Positions 50,237 through 58,223 of a stretch of 64,000 bases of DNA are shown in pieces (within the stretch, counting starts at the first letter, position 1; each line of letters begins with the position of its first letter). The translations under genes were made by a program, and so were the position numbers. The stretch is from JBBQXK01 sp052387255 (GTDB lineage: Bacteria; Pseudomonadota; Alphaproteobacteria; Rhodobacterales; Rhodobacteraceae), in the NCBI GenBank assembly GCA_052387255.1, contig JBQTJI010000036.1, forward strand, positions 3,987-67,986, written 5' to 3'. The notes under the pieces were generated by a model. The model was not told the origin of the DNA, ran no database searches, and worked only from the letters and a program-made list of their open reading frames with translations.

Positions 50237-51832
50237 ATGGCCATCACCTCTGCCAACCAGCTTGAGCTTCTGCAGACCGCAGAGGCGGTGGCGCGGGAAA
50301 AGATGATCGACCCGGACCTGGTGATCCAGGCGATGGAGGAATCGCTCGCCCGCGCGGCCAAGTCGCGTTACGGCAGCGAACTCGACATCCGGGTGAAGAT
50401 CGACCGCAAGACGGGCCGCGCGACCTTTGCCCGCATCCGCACGGTGGTCGAGGATGACCTGCTGGAAAACCACCATGCGCAGCTGACGGTGGGCCAAGCC
50501 AAGGCGTTCCTGCCCGATCCGCAGATCGGCAACGAGGTGATCGACGAGGTCCCCCCGGTCGACTTGGGCCGCATTGCCGCCCAAAGTGCCAAGCAGGTGA
50601 TCCTGCAGAAGGTGCGCGAGGCCGAGCGCGACCGGCAGTTCGAGGAATTCAAGGACCGCAAGGGCACGATCATCAACGGCCAGGTCAAGCGCGAGGAATA
50701 CGGCAACATCATCGTGGATATCGGCCGCGGCGAGGCGATCCTGCGCCGGAACGAGAAGATCGGCCGCGAAAGCTATCGCCCGAACGACCGCATCCGCTGC
50801 TACATCAAGGATGTGCGGCGCGAGGCGCGAGGGCCGCAGGTGTTCCTGTCGCGCACCGACCCGCAGTTCATGGCCGAGCTTTTCAAGATGGAAGTGCCGG
50901 AAATCTACGACGGCATCATCGAGATCAAGGCCGTGGCGCGCGACCCCGGCAGCCGGGCGAAGATCGCGGTGATCTCCTATGACAACTCGATCGACCCCGT
51001 GGGGGCCTGCGTCGGCATGCGCGGTTCCCGTGTGCAGGCGGTGGTGAACGAGTTGCAGGGCGAGAAGATCGACATCATCCCGTGGAATGCCGACATCGCG
51101 ACGTTCCTGGTCAACGCGCTGCAGCCGGCCGAGGTGTCGAAGGTCGTGTTCGACGAAGAGGGTGGCAAGATCGAGGTGGTGGTGCCGGACGAACAGCAAT
51201 CGCTGGCCATCGGGCGGCGCGGGCAGAACGTGCGTCTGGCGTCGCAGCTGACCGGCCTCGACATCGACATCATGACCGAAGCCGACGAATCCGCCCGCCG
51301 CCAGGCCGAGTTCGCCGAACGGACCAAGCTGTTCATGGACACGCTGGATATCGACGAGATGATGGCGCAGTTGCTGGTGGCCGAGGGCTTCACCAACCTG
51401 GAAGAGGTGGCCTATGTCGAACTGGACGAACTTCTGTCCATCGACGGTTTCGACGAGGGCACGGCGGGCGAATTGCAGGCCCGCGCCAAGGACTATCTGG
51501 AAGAGCAGAGCCGCAAGGCGCTGGAAACCGCCCGCGCCCTGGGGGTCGAGGACAGCCTGGTGAACTTCGAAGGGCTGACGCCCCAGATGCTCGAGGCGCT
51601 TGCCAAGGACGGGATCAAGACGCTGGAGGATTTCGCGACCTGCGCCGACTGGGAACTGGCCGGTGGCTGGACCACCGAGAACGGGCAGCGCAAGAAGGAC
51701 ACCGGCGTGCTGGAACCCTTCGAGATGAGCCTGGAAGAGGCGCAGCACCTGGTGATGACGGCGCGGGTGATGCTGGGCTGGGTCGACCCGACCGAGATGG
51801 AGCCTGCCGAAGCCGAAGAGGAGCAGGCCTGA
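50237..51832 (+). CDS. nusA: transcription termination/antitermination factor NusA
   Basis: NusA (531 residues) acts on RNA polymerase pausing, termination and antitermination. N-terminal polymerase-binding domain (1-120), S1 domain (YGNIIVDIGRGEAILRRNEK), two KH domains with GACVGMRGSRVQAVVNEL and IGRRGQNVRLASQL, and two C-terminal acidic repeats with helix-hairpin-helix character (LVAEGFTNLEEVAYVELDEL; TLEDFATCADWELAGGW). It starts 12 bases after rimP, so the two are co-transcribed. Confidence 0.97.
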   Translation: MAITSANQLELLQTAEAVAREKMIDPDLVIQAMEESLARAAKSRYGSELDIRVKIDRKTGRATFARIRTVVEDDLLENHHAQLTVGQAKAFLPDPQIGNEVIDEVPPVDLGRIAAQSAKQVILQKVREAERDRQFEEFKDRKGTIINGQVKREEYGNIIVDIGRGEAILRRNEKIGRESYRPNDRIRCYIKDVRREARGPQVFLSRTDPQFMAELFKMEVPEIYDGIIEIKAVARDPGSRAKIAVISYDNSIDPVGACVGMRGSRVQAVVNELQGEKIDIIPWNADIATFLVNALQPAEVSKVVFDEEGGKIEVVVPDEQQSLAIGRRGQNVRLASQLTGLDIDIMTEADESARRQAEFAERTKLFMDTLDIDEMMAQLLVAEGFTNLEEVAYVELDELLSIDGFDEGTAGELQARAKDYLEEQSRKALETARALGVEDSLVNFEGLTPQMLEALAKDGIKTLEDFATCADWELAGGWTTENGQRKKDTGVLEPFEMSLEEAQHLVMTARVMLGWVDPTEMEPAEAEEEQA

Positions 51833-51850
51833 CGGCCTGAACCAGACACG

Positions 51851-52501
51851 ATGACGCGCGGCGGACGGGACAAGAACCACGACGACCCCGAACGCCGCTG
51901 CATCGCGACGGGCGAAAGCCAGCCCAAGGCAGGGCTGGTCCGGTTCGTGGTCGGCCCGGAGCAACAGGTCGTGCCCGATCTGCTGAACCGCCTGCCGGGG
52001 CGGGGCATCTATGTGTCGGCCGACCGGGCGGCCATCGACAAGGCGGCGAAGAAGGGTCTGTTCGCCCGCGCCGCCAAGGCGTCGGTCAAGGTGCCCGACG
52101 GTCTGGCCGACATGGTCGAGGCCGGGCTGGCCCGGCGGGTGACCGACCTGATCTCGATGGCGCGCAAGGCGGGCGATGCGGTGACCGGGTACGAAAAGGT
52201 CAAGGACTGGCTGACCAAGGGGCAGGCGGCGGTGCTGATCCAGGCCAGCGACGGGTCGGAACGCGGCAAGTCGAAGCTCCACGCGCCGGGCGGCCCAGCG
52301 ACCTTTGTCGGCTGTTTGACCGCGCTGGAATTGGGTTTGTCCTTCGGGCGGGAACATGCAATACACGCCGCGCTTGCGGCTGGTGGACTCACCCGGCGTG
52401 TTGTAGAGGAAGCGGCAAGACTTGCAGGAATGCGCCCCTTGGCGCAGGGACTGCGGATCGGTGGCGAGACCACCGGAGAGGATACGAAGCTTGATGACTG
52501 A
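51851..52501 (+). CDS. YlxR-L7Ae-like RNA-binding protein
   Basis: A 216-residue protein joining two RNA-binding units. The N-terminal YlxR part has RRCIATGESQPKAGLVRFVV and GRGIYVS; the C-terminal part resembles the L7Ae/L30e-type fold (LISMARKAGDAVTGYEKV, TFVGCLTALELGLSFGRE). It is in the operon between nusA and infB, overlapping the infB start by 8 bases, a standard alphaproteobacterial arrangement. The molecular target is not known for certain; association with ribosomes or RNA polymerase is likely. Confidence 0.85.
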   Translation: MTRGGRDKNHDDPERRCIATGESQPKAGLVRFVVGPEQQVVPDLLNRLPGRGIYVSADRAAIDKAAKKGLFARAAKASVKVPDGLADMVEAGLARRVTDLISMARKAGDAVTGYEKVKDWLTKGQAAVLIQASDGSERGKSKLHAPGGPATFVGCLTALELGLSFGREHAIHAALAAGGLTRRVVEEAARLAGMRPLAQGLRIGGETTGEDTKLDD

Positions 52502-55019
52502 TACCGACGGCAAGAAACCCCTCGGCCTTGGCGGCAGTGCGCCGCGTCCCGGACAGGTGAAGCAGAGCTTCAGCCATGGCCGGACCAAAAGCGTCGTGGT
52601 CGAAACCAAGCGCAAGCGCGTGGTCGTGCCGCAGAAACCCGGCACCCCTGGTGCCCCCGCGACCGGCGTGCCCGCGTCGCACCTTGGCGATCCGGCCAAG
52701 CGACCGGCCGGGATCTCCGATGCCGAGATGGAACGCCGCCTGGCCGCCCTGCGCGCCGCCAAGGCCCGCGAGGTGGAAGACAACGCCCGCCGCGCCGAGG
52801 ACGAGCGTACCCGCGAGGAAGAGCGTCAGCGCAAGCGCGAAGAGATCGACGCCCGCGAACGCGAGGAACGCGAACGCGACGCCGCGCTGAAGGCCAAGGC
52901 CGAAGAAGAGGCTGCCGCCGTCAAGGCCGCCGCAGATGCCGCCGCCCGCAAGGCCGACGAGGCCAAGAAACCGGCGGCGCCTGCCGCTGCCACGCCCGCC
53001 GCCACCGAAGAGGCACGCGGCCCCGCCGGGGCCAAGCCCGGCCTGTCCCCGCGCAAGACCGACCGCGAGCGTGACGCCCGCGAGGCCGAGCGCGAGCGCG
53101 GCAAGAAGGGTGACGAGGTTCGCCGCACCGGCAAGCTGACCCTGAACGAGGCTCTGGCCGGCGAAGGCGGGCGCACGCGCAGCCTGGCCGCGATGAAGCG
53201 CAAGCAGGAAAAGGCGCGCGCCAAGGCCATGGGCTTTGCCGCCAAGCCTGAAAAGCAGGTGCGCGACGTGCAACTGCCCGAGGTCATCCTCGTCAGCGAA
53301 CTGGCCAACCGGATGGCCGAGCGCGCGGGGGACGTGGTCAAGTCGCTCATGAAGATGGGCATGATGGTCACGGTCAACCAGTCGATCGACGCCGACACGG
53401 CGGAACTGGTGATCGAGGAATTCGGCCACCGCGCCGTGCGGGTGTCGGACGCCGACGTGGAACAGGTCATCGACACGGTGCAGGACCGCGCCGAAAACCT
53501 GTCGCCGCGTCCGCCCATCGTCACCATCATGGGCCATGTCGACCACGGCAAGACCAGCCTGCTGGACGCGATCCGCAAGACGTCCGTGGTCAAGGGCGAG
53601 GCCGGCGGCATCACCCAGCACATCGGCGCCTATCAGGTGACGACCGAGAACGGGTCGAAGCTGACCTTCCTCGACACGCCCGGCCACGCGGCGTTCACGT
53701 CGATGCGGGCGCGGGGGGCACAGGTCACGGATATCGTGGTGCTGGTGGTCGCGGCGGATGATGCCGTGATGCCCCAGACCATCGAGGCGATCAACCACGC
53801 CCGCGCGGCGAAGGTGCCGATGATCGTGGCGATCAACAAGATCGACAAATACGACGCCGACCCGAACAAGGTGCGCACCGACCTCTTGCAGCATGAAGTC
53901 GTGGTCGAGGCGATGTCGGGCGAAGTGCAGGATGTCGAGGTTTCGGCCAAGACCGGGCAGGGCCTGGATACGCTGCTCGAGGCAATTGCGCTGCAGGCCG
54001 AGATTCTGGAACTGCGCGCCAACCCGGCCCGCCAGGCGGCGGGCGCGGTGATCGAGGCCAAGCTGGACGTGGGCCGCGGGCCCGTGGCCACCGTGCTGGT
54101 CCAGCACGGCACCCTGCGCAAGGGCGACATCTTTGTCGTGGGCGAGCAGTGGGGCAAGGTCCGCGCGCTGATCAACGACAAGGGCGAGACGGTGACCGAG
54201 GCCGGGCCTTCGGTGCCGGTCGAGGTGCTGGGCCTGTCGGGCACGCCGTCGGCGGGCGACACGCTGAATGTGGTCGAGACCGAGGCACAGGCGCGCGAGA
54301 TCGCCGACTACCGCGAAAAGGCCGCGCGCGACAAGCGGGCGGCGGCGGGGGCGGCGACGACCCTGGAACAGCTGATGGCCAAGGCCAAGGCCGACCAGTC
54401 GGTCACCGAACTGCCCGTGCTGGTCAAGGCCGACGTGCAGGGCAGCGCCGAGGCCATCGTGCAGGCGCTGGAAAAGGTCGGCAACGACGAGGTCCGCGTG
54501 CGCGTGCTGCATTCGGGCGTGGGGGCGATCACCGACAGCGACGTCGGCCTGGCCGAGGCGTCGAACGCGCCGATCATCGGGTTCAACGTCCGCGCCAATG
54601 CCTCTGCCCGCCAGTCGGCACAGCAGCGCGGGGTCGAGTTGCGCTATTACTCGATCATCTATGACCTGGTGGATGACATCAAGGCAGCGGCCTCGGGCCT
54701 GCTCAAGGCCGAGGTGCGCGAGAACTTCATCGGCTATGCGCGCATCCTCGAGGTGTTCAAGATCACCGGCATCGGCAACGTCGCGGGCTGTCTGGTTACC
54801 GAGGGCGTCGCGCGCCGGTCTGCGGGCGTTCGCCTGCTGCGCGACAGCGTGGTGATCCACGAAGGCACGCTCAAGACCCTGAAGCGGTTCAAGGACGAGG
54901 TGAAGGAAGTCATCTCGGGCCAGGAATGCGGCATGGCGTTCGAACGCTATGAGGATGTCCGCCAGGGCGACATCATCGAAATCTTCGAGCGCGAGGAAAT
55001 TCAGCGCAAGCTGATGTGA
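52494..55019 (+). CDS. infB: translation initiation factor IF-2
   Basis: IF-2 (841 residues) delivers initiator tRNA to the 30S subunit using GTP. The N-terminal 330 residues are highly charged and of variable sequence (typical of the family). The G domain carries GHVDHGKTS (about residues 347-355), DTPGHAAFTS and NKIDKYDAD; the C-terminal domain ends GMAFERYEDVRQGDIIEIFE. I chose ATG 52494, which overlaps the previous gene by 8 bases, over longer frames inside ylxR. It closes the operon. Confidence 0.97.
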   Translation: MTDTDGKKPLGLGGSAPRPGQVKQSFSHGRTKSVVVETKRKRVVVPQKPGTPGAPATGVPASHLGDPAKRPAGISDAEMERRLAALRAAKAREVEDNARRAEDERTREEERQRKREEIDAREREERERDAALKAKAEEEAAAVKAAADAAARKADEAKKPAAPAAATPAATEEARGPAGAKPGLSPRKTDRERDAREAERERGKKGDEVRRTGKLTLNEALAGEGGRTRSLAAMKRKQEKARAKAMGFAAKPEKQVRDVQLPEVILVSELANRMAERAGDVVKSLMKMGMMVTVNQSIDADTAELVIEEFGHRAVRVSDADVEQVIDTVQDRAENLSPRPPIVTIMGHVDHGKTSLLDAIRKTSVVKGEAGGITQHIGAYQVTTENGSKLTFLDTPGHAAFTSMRARGAQVTDIVVLVVAADDAVMPQTIEAINHARAAKVPMIVAINKIDKYDADPNKVRTDLLQHEVVVEAMSGEVQDVEVSAKTGQGLDTLLEAIALQAEILELRANPARQAAGAVIEAKLDVGRGPVATVLVQHGTLRKGDIFVVGEQWGKVRALINDKGETVTEAGPSVPVEVLGLSGTPSAGDTLNVVETEAQAREIADYREKAARDKRAAAGAATTLEQLMAKAKADQSVTELPVLVKADVQGSAEAIVQALEKVGNDEVRVRVLHSGVGAITDSDVGLAEASNAPIIGFNVRANASARQSAQQRGVELRYYSIIYDLVDDIKAAASGLLKAEVRENFIGYARILEVFKITGIGNVAGCLVTEGVARRSAGVRLLRDSVVIHEGTLKTLKRFKDEVKEVISGQECGMAFERYEDVRQGDIIEIFEREEIQRKLM

Positions 55020-55076
55020 TCAAGCGGAAATCAGGCAAGGGCCGGGCCGATGGTCCGGCCTTCCCGCTTGTGTGGG

Positions 55077-55226
55077 TCAGGCCTTGACGACCTGCCGGGC
55101 CGGGGTGACCGGATAGCCGGTGAAGGTCTTTTCATCGACCCGAACGATGATCTTGCCATCGGCCTGTTGCCCGACAAGCAAGCCTTGCACCGACACGCAA
55201 CTGCCAAGCGAGATGGTTCTGAGCAC
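55077..55226 (-). CDS. short conserved-looking protein, 49 residues
   Basis: A small gene on the minus strand. The frame reads VLRTISLGSCVSVQGLLVGQ, then ADGKIIVRVDEKTFTGYPVT and a short tail ending VVKA. It starts at GTG 55226, 8 bases after AGGGGGG, and its strand pattern (LRTISLGSCVSVQG, IIVRVDEKTFTGYPV) suggests a small beta-barrel-like fold. I recall similar short Rhodobacteraceae proteins, but this is from memory. It converges with infB. Confidence 0.55.
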   Translation of the reverse strand: MLRTISLGSCVSVQGLLVGQQADGKIIVRVDEKTFTGYPVTPARQVVKA

Positions 55227-55333
55227 GACGACAATCCCCCCTATGATCGTCTGTCAATGCAAGGTATCTCAACAACGCCACAAATCCATCATTATTCCTT
55301 CACGACGGGAACAATTTTTGGGCAGCGTGCGAA

Positions 55334-55732
55334 TCACAACCAGTCGCGCAGGACCGGAATCAGCGGCAGGTCGGCAGGGGGCATGGCATAGTCGCGCAGG
55401 CGGTCGGGGCGCACCCAGGCCAGATCCTGCCCCTCGCGCGAGGTGACGATGCCGTCCCATTTGCGACAGGCGAACAGCGGCATCAGCAGGTGGAAATCGG
55501 GGTAGGCGTGGCTGGCAAAGGTCAGGGGGGCAAGGCAGCTTCTCCAGGTCTCGATCCCCAGTTCCTCGTGCAGTTCGCGGATCAGGGCGGCCTCGGGCGT
55601 CTCGCCGGGTTCAACCTTGCCGCCGGGAAATTCCCACAAGCCCGCCATGGACTTGCCCGCCGACCGCTGCGCCAGAAGGACACGCCCGTCACGGTCGATC
55701 AGAGCCACGGCAGAGACAAGGATCAGGCGCAA
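55334..55732 (-). CDS. mutT: 8-oxo-dGTP diphosphatase (MutT)
   Basis: Nudix enzyme (132 residues) that cleans oxidised dGTP from the nucleotide pool. The Nudix box is GGKVEPGETPEAALIRELHE followed by ELGI, and the protein starts LILVSAVALIDRDGRVLLAQ. The start codon appears to be TTG at 55732, the first codon after an in-frame stop; a GTG at residue 9 is too late for the family. It follows argJ on the same strand, with an 83-base gap holding the dispersed repeat. Confidence 0.88.
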   Translation of the reverse strand: MRLILVSAVALIDRDGRVLLAQRSAGKSMAGLWEFPGGKVEPGETPEAALIRELHEELGIETWRSCLAPLTFASHAYPDFHLLMPLFACRKWDGIVTSREGQDLAWVRPDRLRDYAMPPADLPLIPVLRDWL

Positions 55733-55762
55733 TCAGGTGGGCCTTGCGTTGACGGCAAGGCC

Positions 55763-55810
55763 GGGGGGTTTCACACCCCCCGGACCCCCCGTGGGATACT
55801 TGGGGACAGA
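55763..55810. repeat. dispersed intergenic repeat, copy 2
   Basis: Same 48-base unit as at 16818-16865, with four changes (GGA for GCA; ATACTTGGGGACAGA for ATATTTGTGGGCAGA). It lies between argJ and mutT, so it does not simply mark convergent gene ends. Confidence 0.75.
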
Positions 55811-55815
55811 TGAAA

Positions 55816-57144
55816 TCAAGAGCGGTAGTCGGCGTTGATGTCGATGTAGCGGTGCGTCAGGTCGCAGGTCCAGACGGTGCGGGCTGCGGTGCCAAGACCC
55901 AGATCGACGGCGATGACCAGTTCGGGCTGCTTCATGTAGGCGGCAGCCGTCGCCTCGTCATAGCTGCTGGCGCGCGCGCCACCCTCTGCCACCAGGATGT
56001 CGCCGAAGCGGATCGTCAGGCGGTCGCGGTCGGCCTGCGCGCCCGACTTGCCGACGGCCATCACGACGCGGCCCCAGTTCGGGTCTTCGCCCGCGACGGC
56101 GGTCTTGACCAGCGGCGAGTTGGCGATGGCCATGGCCACGCGGTGCGCGTCGGGCGGGGAAGCGGCGCCGGTCACGCGCACCTCGATCAGTTTGGTGGCC
56201 CCCTCGCCGTCGCGCGCGACCTGCAGCGCCAGGTCGTGCATGACGCCCCTCAGCGCCGCGCCGAACGTGGCCAGGCCCCGCCCCCGCACCACCGGCCCGT
56301 GACCCGTCGCGCACAGCAGGAGTGCGTCGGAGGTCGAGGTGTCGCTGTCCACGGTGATCGCGTTGAACGTGTCGTCGACCTGCGCCGACAGCACCTTTTG
56401 CAGCGACGGCGCGCTGATCCGGCCGTCGGTGAAGATGTAGACCAGCATCGTCGCCATGTCGGGCGCGATCATGCCCGAGCCCTTGGCGATGCCCGCGATA
56501 TGGACCGGGCCGTTGGCGGTCTGCACCACGGCGGACGCCCCCTTGGGAAAGGTGTCGGTGGTCATGATCGCCTCGGCCGCCATGCCGATGGCCTCTTCGG
56601 TCAGGGCGGCGGTCAGGGCGGGCAGGGCGGCGGTGATGCGGTCGTGCGGCAGGGGTTCGCCGATGACACCGGTCGATGAGGTGAACACGCGCGCGGCGGG
56701 CAGGTTCAGGGCGGCGGCGGTCGCAGCACAGATCTCGGCCACCGAGCGGTCGCCCGCAGCACCTGTGAAGGCGTTGGAATTGCCCGAGTTCACGACGATC
56801 GCCGCTGCGGCATCTTCGGGGCCTTTCAGCGCCAGCTTGGCCTGACAGTCGCGCACGCACCCCGCGCGCGTCGAAGACCTGGTAAAGACCCCGGCCACCG
56901 TGGTGCCGGGGGCCAGGTGCACCAGCATCACGTCGCGCCGGTTCTTGTAGCGCACCCCCGCCGCGACGGCGGCAAAGGACGCGCCTGCGATGCGGGGCAG
57001 GGCGGGAAAGCCGCCGGCGGGGGCCAGGGGCGAGACGGGCTTGGCGGGCTTCGGCGCAGCAGCGACGGGCTTCAACGCAGCCTTTATCGCCTTCAGTTCC
57101 TTCTTCAGCGCCTTGGCGCGTGCCTTCCAGTCGGTTTTGCCCAT
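55816..57144 (-). CDS. argJ: bifunctional ornithine acetyltransferase/N-acetylglutamate synthase
   Basis: ArgJ (442 residues) transfers the acetyl group from acetylornithine to glutamate in arginine synthesis. The self-cleavage motif is KGSGMIAPDMATML, in which the Thr becomes the catalytic nucleophile of the beta chain. Other family motifs are AAIVVNSGNSNAFTG, FTSSTGVIGEPL and DSDTSTSD. The N-terminal 40 residues (KARAKALKKELKAIKAALKP and APKPAKP) are a Lys/Ala/Pro-rich extension not usual in ArgJ. The gene lies between mutT and the PPIase gene on one strand, 12 bases after the latter. Confidence 0.93.
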   Translation of the reverse strand: MGKTDWKARAKALKKELKAIKAALKPVAAAPKPAKPVSPLAPAGGFPALPRIAGASFAAVAAGVRYKNRRDVMLVHLAPGTTVAGVFTRSSTRAGCVRDCQAKLALKGPEDAAAAIVVNSGNSNAFTGAAGDRSVAEICAATAAALNLPAARVFTSSTGVIGEPLPHDRITAALPALTAALTEEAIGMAAEAIMTTDTFPKGASAVVQTANGPVHIAGIAKGSGMIAPDMATMLVYIFTDGRISAPSLQKVLSAQVDDTFNAITVDSDTSTSDALLLCATGHGPVVRGRGLATFGAALRGVMHDLALQVARDGEGATKLIEVRVTGAASPPDAHRVAMAIANSPLVKTAVAGEDPNWGRVVMAVGKSGAQADRDRLTIRFGDILVAEGGARASSYDEATAAAYMKQPELVIAVDLGLGTAARTVWTCDLTHRYIDINADYRS

Positions 57145-57156
57145 GCCCGTCCCCTG

Positions 57157-58005
57157 CTATTTCGGCAGCAGTGATGCGTCGCGCAGGGTGGCCGGGTCAA
57201 TCCCCTCGCCGGGGCGGGTGACGGTGGCTGCGGCGACCAGGCCATCGACATGCGCCTTCACGGCGGCCTGCTCGATCTCGGCGGCCAGTTCCTCGCGCAG
57301 CGCGTCCAGCGGCGGGACCTCTGCCAGACGGGTCTCGTTCAGCTTGACCAGGTGCCAGCCGAACTGGGTCTGGATCGGTCCGGCCACCTCGCCGGGCATC
57401 ATGGCGACCACGGCATCCTCGAAGGGCTTGACCATCATGCCCGTGCCGAACCAGCCCAGCGATCCGCCGTTCGCCGCCGCGCCGTCCGACGAGTTCGCCT
57501 TGGCCAGTTCCGCGAAATCAGCCCCGCCGTCGATCTGGGCCTTCAGGTCCTTGGCCTTGTCCTCGGTGTCGACCAGGATGTGGCTCGCGTTCCATTCGGT
57601 CTTGGGGGCCGCATCCTTGAACCGCGCGTCATAGGCCGCCTGCAGCGCCTGGTCCGTCACCGCCGCCGCGATCACCCCCTGCAGCGCCAGCCCCGACACC
57701 ATGCCGCGCCGCTGGTTCTCGACCGACAGGAGGTCGTGTTTCGTCAGCTTGCCTTCCATCGCCTGTTCCAGCGCCACCTGCTGCACCAATTGGTCCAGGA
57801 TGCCCTTGAACAGCACGTCGTCGGGCAGCGACTGGTACTGCTCGGGCAGCCCCTCGCGCAGCACGATCATGTGGCCAAGGGTGATCGCCGTGCCGTTCAC
57901 CGTCGCCACCACCGTGTCCGCCGTCATGTCCTGGGCCATCACCGGGACGGCCATCACCGGAACGGGCAGCGCCAGCAGGGCCGCAAGGGCCAAACGTTTC
58001 ATCAT
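57157..58005 (-). CDS. parvulin-type peptidyl-prolyl isomerase
   Basis: A 282-residue periplasmic foldase. It has an N-terminal signal peptide (cleavage after VMA or MAQ, near residue 24), a SurA/PrsA-type N-terminal chaperone region, and a parvulin domain (about 140-235) with ASHILVDTEDKAKDLKAQI and SLGWFGTGMMVKPFEDA then GWHLVKL. It assists protein folding after Sec export, and it is fittingly next to secA, divergently transcribed. ATG 58005 or 58002 can both serve as start. Confidence 0.88.
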   Translation of the reverse strand: MMKRLALAALLALPVPVMAVPVMAQDMTADTVVATVNGTAITLGHMIVLREGLPEQYQSLPDDVLFKGILDQLVQQVALEQAMEGKLTKHDLLSVENQRRGMVSGLALQGVIAAAVTDQALQAAYDARFKDAAPKTEWNASHILVDTEDKAKDLKAQIDGGADFAELAKANSSDGAAANGGSLGWFGTGMMVKPFEDAVVAMMPGEVAGPIQTQFGWHLVKLNETRLAEVPPLDALREELAAEIEQAAVKAHVDGLVAAATVTRPGEGIDPATLRDASLLPK

Positions 58006-58055
58006 CTCTCTATCCTTTGATATGGCCCCGGGTCGGGCGTGGCCCCTGTGGTGCG

Positions 58056-58084
58056 TTGACTTAGTCAGGGCTGCCCCTTACATC
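58056..58084 (+). promoter_or_regulatory. candidate promoter for secA
   Basis: TTGACT (58056-58061), 17-base spacer, TACATC (58079-58084) in the gap between the divergent PPIase and secA genes. The -35 element is a good match to the sigma70 consensus; the -10 is weaker. Confidence 0.5.
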
Positions 58085-58223
58085 CGCCTCGTCGCGTGAG
58101 ACGGGGCAGAGCCTCTGCCTTTCCGGGGAACTTCTAGGGAAGCCGGTCGAGGCGGGCAAGGCCGCAAGCCACACGATCATGTCAGGAATGCTGGCATGAA
58201 CGGGATGTCCCCGAGGAGAAAGC

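Noticed and set aside
49511..52783. 1090-residue minus-strand frame opposite rimP, nusA and ylxR
   Set aside because: Composition is shadow-like and no domain is visible, whereas the plus-strand genes are unmistakable.
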